64,000 bases of DNA from Ardenticatenaceae bacterium. GTDB lineage: Bacteria; Chloroflexota; Anaerolineae; Promineifilales; Promineifilaceae. Below the pieces are notes generated by a model. The model ran no database searches and was not told where the DNA came from. It worked only from the letters and a program-made list of their open reading frames with translations. The number at the start of each line of letters is the position of its first letter. The stretch's first letter is position 1. The translations under genes and the position numbers were made by a program. This document shows positions 8,862 through 17,500 of the stretch, in pieces. Location: the NCBI GenBank assembly GCA_020634375.1, contig JACKBX010000007.1:62001-126000 (forward strand), written 5' to 3'.

Positions 8862-9032
8862 ATAGTCTCGGATATGTGGTTGGCTGCACAACTACAAGAA
8901 AATCTTGTAGCTGGCGTAAGGGGCAAGTATAGAAAAGTAGACAACTGCAATTAGTGCCCATCAGGTTCCCTTGTGTCTGTGTATTGTCCGGCTGTCAAAA
9001 ACCTCATGGCACAATATTGTACCCAAGTCTGT

Positions 9033-9069
9033 ATGAAACGTGAAATGTGAAATGTGTCCAATGTTTCAC
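9033..9069. repeat. GTGAAAT heptamer repeat with inverted end
   Basis: TGAAACGTGAAATGTGAAATGTG followed by GTTTCA, able to fold back. It lies before the next gene and would add spurious residues if a start further upstream were used. Confidence 0.6.
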
Positions 9070-9099
9070 CTTTTGCACTTGTTGGGCTATGATTTTGCC

Positions 9100-10410
9100 A
9101 TGCTACAGTCTAAACGGTTTCCACTTGTAATCATTTTGTCGGCTTATTTGTTGTTAGGGGTGCTGTTTGCAGTTTACACGCCTGATTGGCAGGCTCCTGA
9201 TGAACCCGCTCACTACAATTATGTGCGGCAGTTGGCGGCGGGGCATCTCCCGGTGATGGAATTGGGTGATTATGATGAGGCGTATAAAAACGAGGCGATT
9301 GGCTCTGGGTTTGCGCCAGAGTATGACGTGTCACTTATCACGTATGAGGATTGGCAGCCGCCGCTTTACTATCTGCTGCTGACGCCGGTTTTCTGGTTGA
9401 CGGGCGGCTCTTTGCTGGCGCTGCGGCTGGTTTCTGTATTGTTGGGGGCAGGATTGGTGGCTCTGGCGTATGCTGTGGCCGGGCGTTTGTTTCCAGAACG
9501 CCGGGAGGTGGCTGTGGGCACGGCCGTTTTCGCCGCCTTTTTGCCGCAGCACCTGTCCATTCTCGCCTCGGTGAACAATGATGCGTTGGCGGAGCTGCTG
9601 ATTGCGGGAATATTGTTTTTATTGGTGGGGATTGGGGATTGGAGATTGGAGATTGGGAAAGGGCGAGCGTTGTTGTTGGGGGTGCTGTTGGGTTTAGGAT
9701 TTTTGACGAAGGGGACGGTGTATTCGCTAACGGCCGTCATCGCTGCTGCTTTGTTGTGGCGTTATTGGGGCAAGTGGCGTGATCTTGTGCAAGCGGGGTT
9801 GTGGGTTTTTGTGCCCGCTTTTCTGTTGGGGACATTGTGGTGGGGGCGGAATCTGGCCCTGTACGGCGGGCTGGACGTGCTGGGCAAAGCGGCACATGAT
9901 GCTGTGGTCGTGGGACAGCCACGCACAGCCGATTTAGTGGCTGAAGTGGGGTTAGCAAGTGCCATGTGGCAGCTTGTGCAGACAACCTTTCACAGCTTTT
10001 GGGGGCAATTTGGCTGGATGGCGCTGCCGATGTTGAATCCGGGCTGGGTGTATCCGCTGTTGTGGGCATTTACGGCCGTTGCCATTTCTGGCCTACTTCT
10101 ACACTTTTTCCAAAACCGTCGCCAATCTCCAATCTCCAATCTCCAATCTCTCATTCTCATGCTGTTATTTTTGCTGACTCTGGGTGTACATGTGGTTTAC
10201 AACATCACCTTCATTCAGCACCAGGGGCGCTACCTGTTTCCAGCGCTGATTCCCATTGGCATAGGTGTGGCTGTGGGGGTTGGGGGATGGATACGGCCGT
10301 TGCAGACGCGCTGGCCCATTTTGTTGCAGTTATGGCCGTGGGGCCTGGCGTTGGCCCTGGTCGGGTTGGACGTTTGGGCGCTCTTCCGCGTCATTGTACC
10401 CAATTTGTAA
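9100..10410 (+). CDS. Membrane glycosyltransferase-like protein (DUF2142/GT39 type)
   Basis: A 436-residue protein with about ten hydrophobic segments. The loop after the first helix, DWQAPDEPAHYNYVRQL, has the acidic DE pair and position typical of lipid-linked sugar transferases of the GT39/ArnT and DUF2142 type, so transfer of a sugar from a polyprenyl carrier at the membrane is likely; donor and acceptor are unknown. The ATG at 9100 (MLQSKRFPL) is preferred over one at 9040 because the residues between come from a dispersed repeat. Two cytoplasmic or extracytoplasmic loops, near residues 178-187 and 341-350, are encoded by heptamer repeats of opposite orientation. No neighbour suggests an operon. 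Confidence 0.75.
   Translation: MLQSKRFPLVIILSAYLLLGVLFAVYTPDWQAPDEPAHYNYVRQLAAGHLPVMELGDYDEAYKNEAIGSGFAPEYDVSLITYEDWQPPLYYLLLTPVFWLTGGSLLALRLVSVLLGAGLVALAYAVAGRLFPERREVAVGTAVFAAFLPQHLSILASVNNDALAELLIAGILFLLVGIGDWRLEIGKGRALLLGVLLGLGFLTKGTVYSLTAVIAAALLWRYWGKWRDLVQAGLWVFVPAFLLGTLWWGRNLALYGGLDVLGKAAHDAVVVGQPRTADLVAEVGLASAMWQLVQTTFHSFWGQFGWMALPMLNPGWVYPLLWAFTAVAISGLLLHFFQNRRQSPISNLQSLILMLLFLLTLGVHVVYNITFIQHQGRYLFPALIPIGIGVAVGVGGWIRPLQTRWPILLQLWPWGLALALVGLDVWALFRVIVPNL
9631..9657. repeat. ATTGGAG heptamer repeat, first copy in the 9100-10410 gene
   Basis: Tandem ATTGGAG units read in frame as GDWRLEIGK in a loop between membrane segments. It is complementary to the block at 10121-10151. Confidence 0.75.
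10121..10151. repeat. CTCCAAT heptamer repeat, second copy in the 9100-10410 gene
   Basis: Tandem CTCCAAT units, the reverse complement of the block at 9631-9657, read in frame as RQSPISNLQSL in a loop. Confidence 0.75.
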
Positions 10411-10435
10411 GGGTGAGGGATAAAGGGTGAAGGAT

Positions 10436-10462
10436 GAAAAAGGCCGGGCATAAGCCCGGCCT
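10436..10462 (-). terminator. Intrinsic terminator
   Basis: AGGCCGGGC and GCCCGGCCT form a 9-bp GC-rich stem with a 4-base loop. On the minus strand it is followed by TTTTT, so it ends the gene at 10491-11075. Confidence 0.85.
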
Positions 10463-10490
10463 TACTGATAACTGCTTACTGGCCACTAAT

Positions 10491-11075
10491 TTAGCTGCTG
10501 CGCAAACGGCGTGCGCCAACGAAAACGCCAATCAACACAACGGCTGCCAATAGTGCGCCCCACACCGTCTCAAAACCAGTGTCCGGCAATGTGCCACCAC
10601 CGCCGCCAGTTGTGCCACTGCCGCCGCTTGCCAGGGCAATGGGCGTAGGCGTGCTGCCCCCACTTACAACGCTAAAGTCGGTCGTTCCCTCGACTTCTGG
10701 CTGTTCTGTGCTTGCTGCCTCGGCAACCACCGGGGTATTGGTGGGCGCAGGGGTGTTGGTAGGCACTGGCGTATTGGTGGGAACCAGGGTTTCCGTGGGC
10801 ATGGCTTCTCGTGTCATCGCTTCCACCGTCATAGATTCGATGGTGATGGCAACGGCCGTGTTGGTGACAGCGATAATCTCATTTTCAGCAACACGCGTTT
10901 GTACGGCGGCATCATTGCCCCCGCCATTGTCACCATTGCCGCCACGCAAAGCAATGCCAACGCAGAGAGCGGCAATAATAAGCGTAACGGTAAGAACACC
11001 CACAGCAACAAAAAATGGGCGACGATTTGATGAATCTGCACTACCTTCTTCTTCTATGATAAAGCCTTCAGACAT
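10491..11075 (-). CDS. Thr/Pro-rich membrane-anchored protein with LPXTG-like C-terminus
   Basis: A 194-residue protein. Residues 1-20 are acidic and cytoplasmic, then comes one hydrophobic segment at about 21-43, a low-complexity extracellular stalk with PTNTP repeats and glycines, and a C-terminus reading LPDTG, a hydrophobic stretch of about 20 residues and RRLRSS. That ending has the layout of a sortase sorting signal. No sortase is in the window, and with an N-terminal anchor as well the protein may simply be held at both ends. The second of two adjacent ATGs (11075) is better spaced from the AAGGAGG site. A strong terminator follows; upstream is a CTAGAGG repeat block. Confidence 0.7.
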   Translation of the reverse strand: MSEGFIIEEEGSADSSNRRPFFVAVGVLTVTLIIAALCVGIALRGGNGDNGGGNDAAVQTRVAENEIIAVTNTAVAITIESMTVEAMTREAMPTETLVPTNTPVPTNTPAPTNTPVVAEAASTEQPEVEGTTDFSVVSGGSTPTPIALASGGSGTTGGGGGTLPDTGFETVWGALLAAVVLIGVFVGARRLRSS

Positions 11076-11093
11076 CATGTCCTCCTTCTTGAG

Positions 11094-11151
11094 TAGCTAG
11101 AGGGTAGAGCTAGAGGGACACTCTCATCTCTGAACCCCTAGCCTCTAGCTA
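11094..11151. repeat. CTAGAGG heptamer repeat with fold-back
   Basis: AGCTAGAGGGTAGAGCTAGAGG faces CCCCTAGCCTCTAGCT, giving a hairpin. Its right end provides the TAG stop of the next gene. Relatives occur at 47164-47190 and inside recQ. Confidence 0.65.
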
Positions 11152-12207
11152 AACGATTGTATCCAGGTTGGCGTAAGGGACAAATATGACAGACCCATCC
11201 GCAAGTTTGACATCCGCTCCGTGAGCCTTCATACCCAGTTCGGTTCCGCGCAAATGCTGGTACAGATGGATAATTTCGCCTACCTGGCTTTGGTAAGGAG
11301 CGCGTAAAATGCGTACACGCTGTCCGACAACCGGGGGATGGTAAGCGCCTGGCGTATCAGAGGCTCCGCCAGCAGCGTCATGAGATATAATAATTTCTGG
11401 TCGATTGCCCCAATAGTCGGGCTTTCGTGCAAATAGAGCTACATCATGGCCTTCATGGTCGCGCAGCAGGTCGAACACGCTGCGGGCCATGCCTTGTGTG
11501 CCAACGCCATCGGTGATGATGATGGGTAGGCCTATTGATGCGGCTTTGGTATGGACGTTGGCGGTCAGGCTGCCAACAATAAGGCCGCTGGCCCCTTCTT
11601 GCTGCAAATGGCGCAGGATGTCCAGATTGTTCACAACAGCCGCAACCACAATAGCCCCCTCTACATCGCTGATTTCATCCTTGAGCAGGGGATTGGTTTC
11701 AGCGGTGGCTCGCATTTTGAGACGGCCGTATCCCTCTTTACCTGATCCCCACACACCTTGAATTTGCGTACCAACAATCTCCAGCACAATCCCCCGCTTG
11801 GGGATGGCGTTGACGACGCGTGCATTGACCAAAGCCCGCAGTTCAAACCACTCGTACTGTTGAAAAATGAGACGGCCGTGATTCACACCAAAAAATGTGC
11901 CTTCAATGGGCGATTCTAGCGTTTTCTTGCCCAATAGCTGCTTTTTTTGCAGCAGCACATCGCCTTGCTGCACGGCCGTTCCCTCCGAGACCTGCAAATA
12001 CTCCACCACTTCATCTGGGGAAATGTGCCATAATTCGCTGGCGGGCACAATGCGGAATCGCGTGGGGCGATGGGTACGCGCCACCACCTGCACCGGTGAT
12101 ACCTCCTGACCGGGGCTGACTACCACGTCGCCCGGTTCGGGCAGCATTCGCTCGCGGCGCAGTCGTAGCTGCGATTTCATGATGGTTGTTCGTGTCAAAA
12201 TCTTCAT
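11149..12207 (-). CDS. Uncharacterised protein with sandwich-hybrid and KOW-like segments
   Basis: A 352-residue soluble protein. The N-terminal third (residues 24-120) has the G-D-V, E-G-T-A-V-Q-Q-G-D and LESPIEGTFF spacing of lipoyl/biotinyl-like sandwich-hybrid folds, but no modified lysine was identified. The middle (about 180-260) looks like a Rossmann-type segment (GAIVVAAVVNNLDILRHL, IGLPIIITDGVG). The C-terminus (about 290-345) has a KOW-like start, VGQRVRILRAPYQSQVGEI. It follows the GlmL/MutL-like gene by 9 bases and is the last gene of the cluster. A role as adaptor or carrier for that ATPase is inference only. Start at 12207; an ATG nine codons later is possible. Confidence 0.65.
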   Translation of the reverse strand: MKILTRTTIMKSQLRLRRERMLPEPGDVVVSPGQEVSPVQVVARTHRPTRFRIVPASELWHISPDEVVEYLQVSEGTAVQQGDVLLQKKQLLGKKTLESPIEGTFFGVNHGRLIFQQYEWFELRALVNARVVNAIPKRGIVLEIVGTQIQGVWGSGKEGYGRLKMRATAETNPLLKDEISDVEGAIVVAAVVNNLDILRHLQQEGASGLIVGSLTANVHTKAASIGLPIIITDGVGTQGMARSVFDLLRDHEGHDVALFARKPDYWGNRPEIIISHDAAGGASDTPGAYHPPVVGQRVRILRAPYQSQVGEIIHLYQHLRGTELGMKAHGADVKLADGSVIFVPYANLDTIV

Positions 12208-12216
12208 GCGTCGTCG

Positions 12217-13962
12217 TTACCCACCCATGTCGAAATACCACTGCCGGATTAGGCTGCGGCGGGCTATCTCATCTTGTGGCAGTTGCAACGGCCGTCCGCG
12301 TGCATCCACCACCAACCCCACACGCCCACTCGAAACGTGAATCGTAGTTCCTTTACCCGGCCCCAAGCCAATATCAAACCGCCGTTCCGGTTTCAGCGTT
12401 ACTTTTGAGCGGCCCTTATTCAAGAAAAAGACCTCCAGCGTGCCAAATTCAACGTCCCCTTCATACTGCGTCTGCTGGTCTTCCGATTCGATGCTGACGT
12501 GCAGCACCTTTTGCCCGGACTGTCCCCTACCAACGGGCACAACCACCCAGCCCAAATCGGTCAGCACCTTCGACTCCAGCGTTTGTACGGCCGCCATCGG
12601 TTCCAGCGCCGACAATGCGCCCAACGCAGGCAGCACACCTAACTCGTCCAGTGCGATGCCAAAAATACCGGTGGGCTGCAACGCATCCAGCACGGTGGCA
12701 ACAACCTGCCCCAGGCGCGGCATGGTGTTGAAGGCCAATCCGCGCAGCAGCAACATACGGAACGGAGCCGGAGATGGGTCAGCTATTTGCCAATCTAATG
12801 GTGTGTCGCAGACGGCCGTGCGAATCAATTCCCGGACAATAGCCTGCTCCAAGTGTAAATCACTCTCAGACATAGCCATTGTCTGTGGATGCAGCGCCTT
12901 GTTATAGATATAGTCTCGCACCGTTTCATCATCAATTTGTTCCGCCGTCCACCTGGCAATAGCAGATGCTTTGCTATGTTTTAGCAAATTGCTAATGGGC
13001 CGCCCCATGCCCAAATCACTGCGAATGGTCAGGTCTGCTTGATCGGCCGTTGCCGAAACCAGGACAACGCTTTCTGTGCCTACTTCCAGGCCCAAAACAC
13101 GCGCCCCAGACGGCTGCATCGCCGCAAAATATTGCACGATGCTAGCAAATGCCCGTGCAGTTGGCAGCGGTGCATATTGGCTCCACTCACGAATGATGTG
13201 AATGCCCGGCAGCTCTCTAATTTTCAGCTTTTCATAGACCTCGCCAATCATTTGCGCGGCATCATCTAACTGCTCGGTTTGCAAATTGGGGCGCACGTTT
13301 GCCGCAACGTGCAGGGGCACAATCTCGCCCATAATCTGTTTGATTTGCTCGCGCAGTTTGATATTGCCTGCATACAAAACCGACACTTGCTTTGCGCCCA
13401 TGAGCATGTTCACGCCCAGGCTAACGGTGCGTGCGAAATTTGCCAGCCGTTGATCGGCGCCGCCATCTGTGCCGCCGGTGAGGAAAATAAGGTCTGGTTT
13501 GTGGGCAATAATAGCCGCGACCTGTTCCTCTTCGTTGCGCGAATCAGCAAGGCCGAACGTATCTACTTCGTTGGCATAAACAGTGTGTAAAGCGCGTCTG
13601 GCGCTGGTCAGGCTGACATCTTCTGACAGGCCAACGAGAATCGTGTTCAGGGGTGCGGCTGCGCTGACAATAAAAATGAAGTGGTCTACGCCAGAGCTAT
13701 CATCTCGTGCCGGCGTGACAAGCTTTTTGTTGCTGATCAGGCGTCGTCCGGTGGCATCGGCGAGGCGGGTGATGGCTTCTTGAATGCCTTCCGCAAGATT
13801 AGACCAGGGGGTGATGATGGTTGTGGGTGCGGTGCTTCGCCCGATGAGGCGATAACAGCCGTCAACAACGTCGAAGAGTAAGACGGTGGTGTAGGTATTG
13901 CCGCATTCGGCAATGAGGTAGGACTCTGGGCGAGTAGGTGGTGTGGTCTCTCGTTCGGTCAT
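12217..13962 (-). CDS. GlmL/MutL-like ASKHA-fold ATPase
   Basis: A 581-residue protein of the glutamate mutase L family, defined by accessory proteins of B12-dependent mutases. The first phosphate-binding segment reads YLIAECGNTYTTVLLFDVV; later come LTGGTDGGADQ, LYAGN and VLGLEVGTESVVLVSATAD, as expected of a sugar-kinase/actin fold ATPase. The C-terminal 120 residues (VLHVSIES to the end) form a beta-rich extension. No mutase or B12-binding subunit lies nearby; the neighbours are membrane proteins, so this copy probably serves another partner (inference). Its start overlaps the stop of the upstream membrane gene in ATGA form. Confidence 0.85.
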   Translation of the reverse strand: MTERETTPPTRPESYLIAECGNTYTTVLLFDVVDGCYRLIGRSTAPTTIITPWSNLAEGIQEAITRLADATGRRLISNKKLVTPARDDSSGVDHFIFIVSAAAPLNTILVGLSEDVSLTSARRALHTVYANEVDTFGLADSRNEEEQVAAIIAHKPDLIFLTGGTDGGADQRLANFARTVSLGVNMLMGAKQVSVLYAGNIKLREQIKQIMGEIVPLHVAANVRPNLQTEQLDDAAQMIGEVYEKLKIRELPGIHIIREWSQYAPLPTARAFASIVQYFAAMQPSGARVLGLEVGTESVVLVSATADQADLTIRSDLGMGRPISNLLKHSKASAIARWTAEQIDDETVRDYIYNKALHPQTMAMSESDLHLEQAIVRELIRTAVCDTPLDWQIADPSPAPFRMLLLRGLAFNTMPRLGQVVATVLDALQPTGIFGIALDELGVLPALGALSALEPMAAVQTLESKVLTDLGWVVVPVGRGQSGQKVLHVSIESEDQQTQYEGDVEFGTLEVFFLNKGRSKVTLKPERRFDIGLGPGKGTTIHVSSGRVGLVVDARGRPLQLPQDEIARRSLIRQWYFDMGG

Positions 13963-14582
13963 GATAGCAGTTGGGTAACTTGGGCCGCGAAGTAGCTGAT
14001 GCGTTCGATGAGCAAAATAAAGCTAGTGTTAAGGACGCTGGCAAACAGTGCGCCAAAGGTGATCATGAGGATGCCTTGACCTATTTGCTGCCACCACGGC
14101 CGTTTCCATTCACTATTGTTTTTGGCTTTGGCGCTGAAGGTAAAGGTGAGCAGGGTAACGGCCGTCAACAATGTAATCACCAGATTAACAAGCGGATTGG
14201 GGTGGGCAACGGCCGTTATTTGCGGCAGCAGCGTCCCCGTCAACGCACCCATGAGCGACACGGCTGCCCCCACGCCAATGAGCAGTGCCATTGTACCCGT
14301 GCCCATCCAGGCCAAACGCGGTAGGCGTTTTAAGACCAACAGCAGCCCCAAAAGCAGCGGCACTAATCCAGTGATCAAAGCTAGATCGGAGGGGGTGTCT
14401 TGCAGGTCACGGTAAAAGGGCAGCAGCAGCTTATCTACAACGACAACGGCTGCATAAGCAGCGCTGACGCCGACTAGAATATGCACGGCAAGACGATACA
14501 GGGGGTTATCACCCCAGATATAACTGTAGATGAAGATGGTGAGAAGGAACCCGATAATCAGGCCGATGAGATCGTTGTTCAT
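13959..14582 (-). CDS. Six-helix membrane protein in the MutL/zinc-ribbon cluster
   Basis: A 207-residue protein with about six hydrophobic segments: NDLIGLIIGFLL at the start, a helix near residue 30, a pair in the middle, and two at the end separated by a basic loop (KAKNNSEWKRPWW). I do not recognise the family. The ATG at 14582 is one base after the stop of the zinc-ribbon gene, and the stop overlaps the MutL-like start by four bases, so the three are very likely translated together. The open frame extends 45 bases upstream into the zinc-ribbon gene. Confidence 0.7.
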   Translation of the reverse strand: MNNDLIGLIIGFLLTIFIYSYIWGDNPLYRLAVHILVGVSAAYAAVVVVDKLLLPFYRDLQDTPSDLALITGLVPLLLGLLLVLKRLPRLAWMGTGTMALLIGVGAAVSLMGALTGTLLPQITAVAHPNPLVNLVITLLTAVTLLTFTFSAKAKNNSEWKRPWWQQIGQGILMITFGALFASVLNTSFILLIERISYFAAQVTQLLS

Positions 14583-14583
14583 G

Positions 14584-17500
14584 CTATGCCTGCTTCTTCC
14601 TTGAAAATGCTGAGACAAATCCGCCAATCAACAAAACGAATGCAGCCAATAGTTGGGCCAGATGTTGGGCGTTGAGTTGTGCCGCTGTATCTGTGTTGGC
14701 GGTGGTTTGGGGATAAACGGCCGTGTCTGCCAACCCGGCCACAACACCCTGTAACTGTTCTGAGGCGGCATAGGGTGCGGCAACCGGTTCTAATGCCTGG
14801 GTCACGCCCGCTACCAATGGCAGTTTGCTCGCCGTGCCCACCTGCTCAATCCAATTTAGCAGGCTGGTACGTTCGCCAGTGAGGATGATGATCAATCCTA
14901 CATCAGCTAATTGGCTGCGAGTATCAGTATCCAGCGTATGTCCGACCAGTGTGGCGCACCCTTCGCCAGCATCCAGACAATGGCCTAGCTCGCGCAGACC
15001 AATGGCTTCACCGGGGACGAGGCCCAACGAAGTCACGTCCATGTCCGCAGTGTGTGCATCGGCCAGGGCCAGTCCGGCGGCATATTGGCTGACGGTGATG
15101 ATGGGGCTGCCATTGGCGGCCAGTTGTGCTAATAACACTTCTGCTTGTGTATTTAGTTCGGCGGCCATAGCCGGTGTGTATTCAAAAGCGACAATGACTG
15201 ACTTGCCTGCGGCCATTTCTAACATAGCGTAGGTGTTTTCCACTCCAACAGAAGGAGCAGGCAGCCTCTGCATATTGGGGCCGAATAGGCCGGTCAGAAT
15301 GGCTGCCAATAGCAAAATGGCAAGCAAGGTGCGGGTGAGGAGGGATGTGCCTGCTACGCCTTGTGTGTCAATGGCTCGTGCGTGTTCCTGCAAATTGGCT
15401 TGTATCTGGCGCAGCAGGGTGGCGTGTTCTTGTTGGGCTGGCGTTGCTGTGAAGGCAGGCACGGTAAAGGCACCATTCCCTTCGTGGGGGGTGGCTATGA
15501 TGGGTTCGATGTCGATAACGCCGCGAATGCCGGAGAGGGGGCCGGTTTCTTGTAACGGCCGTTCCGGTTGTTCTGGCCCTTCTGCGGTTAATTCTCGCGG
15601 CTTCATGGCCTGTATCCAGTCCGGCAGTTCGGCCTTCGCCAGATCGTCCATGGGATGATGGGCAGGGGGTAATGCGTCCAGCAGAGCGGTTAATTCGCCC
15701 GCTATATCCTCTACGTTTGAATCGAATAAATCCTTTGCTTCTTCCTCTTCTTTGAATTGCAGCCAATCAGGAATATCGGCGAGGGTGCGTTCTTCGGACG
15801 TTGGTTGAGGCTGTTCTGGACTAACGGCGGCAGGAGCATCTCCTAGCCAGTCCGGCAAGTCTGCGCCAATCAATTCATCTGGAATATCCGCGAAATCAGC
15901 TTCGGCAAGCGGAGACGCGCTCAATCCAGGCATTGAACTGACATGCTCCTCTGGGCCAGGCCGCATACTGGCAATCCATTCAGGCAAGTCTCCGGCAACC
16001 AGGCTGCTGTCGCTATCCAGTTGGTCGCTTTCATATGGCTCGGATTTAGAGTCGGTTGGAGGTAGACCTAGTTGGGTGAGCCATTCGGGGACTTCTTCGT
16101 TTACTTCATCCTCATCGAAATCAAAGATGTCCTCAAAATAATCTTTCTCTGTGGGTTCAACAGCTTCTGTTTGTGTGCCAGGCTCGCTATCCAACAAGCC
16201 TGTGAAAACGGGCATTTCTGATGGCGGGGTATCATCGCTAAAGGTGGGCGGAGTGATAGGGGGAACGGCCGTTGCTTCTGCTTCTATTTCTTCATACTCA
16301 ACGAATTCTTCCTCGTCTGGCGGGGTTAGCTCTGCTGTCAGGGCTTCTGGGCTGAGTGCGGAAAGTTCGGCCAGCCAGTCGGGGTCTTCTGCCAGAGAGA
16401 TGTCCGGTTCAAGTTCGTCTAATTCGCTATCATCTTCGGTTGTGTCTGTGTCGGTGACGGTAGTTGTATCGGTAACGGCCGTTTCTCCAGCTTCACCCAT
16501 TTCTGAATCAGGTTCTGGTTCTTCTTCCTCCATCCAATCTGGGAACACACTCTCATCAATGTCCGGCAAAAAATCAGACAATGGCCCTGATTCTTGTGGC
16601 AATGACACAAGCTCCGCCGAATCCGGTAAAATGTTCGTTTGGGGTGGCCCCAGTTCAGATAACCAGTCTGGCAGTTCGTCACTTTCCACTTTGTTGGGTT
16701 TGAGTTCAGCTGTATAAGCAGGCCCTAGCTCGGCCAGCCAATCTGATGGTTCTTCTTCTAAGTCAGGTTCACCAGCTTCTGGACTCTCGCCCTCTTCTTG
16801 TTCTTCTTCATCCGTTTCGTCTAACTCATCCAGCCACGCATGAAGATTTTCTTTTGCTGTTTCAGATGCAACCACATCAGGCGCAATGTCTTCCCCTTGT
16901 TGGTCATCGGATTCGTGGAGCCAATCAGGTAATTCTTTGCCCAAAGTATCTTTCACTTCTTGAGCAAATTCATCGGATTGAAAAAGCCCCGACACCTGTT
17001 TCCCATCGCGTTCTTGAGAAGTCTCTTCCGCTTCTTCTAGCGTTTCTTCACTGTCCAACCAGTCAGGCAAGTCTGTTCCCCCAAATACATCTTCGGCAAA
17101 CTCGCTCATGTCGAATACGCCTGAAGGAGGAACCACCTCATCTTCATCATCCCACTTATCTGCCACAATTGGCAGCTCGGACGATGTTTCTGATTGTGTT
17201 TCACGAAAATCGGCTAGCCAGTCTGGAATATCTGAAGCAGCTTTTTCCTGCCCCCAGCTATCAATCGTCTCCGGCTCATCTTCATCCTCGTCACTGAGGT
17301 CTGCCAACCAATCGCTAGGCAAAAGTCCCGAATCCCGTCGCGGTTTGGATTCGCCTGTCTCACTTTCTAGTTGACTTGTGGAAGGAGCTACGTCTTGCAG
17401 CCAATCAGGTAAATCCGCACGGGAAGTGGCGCTGTCAATCTCGTCAGATTCTTCCCCTTCTGGCGACCCTTTGGTTTTCAGTAGTTCGAGAAAATGGTCT

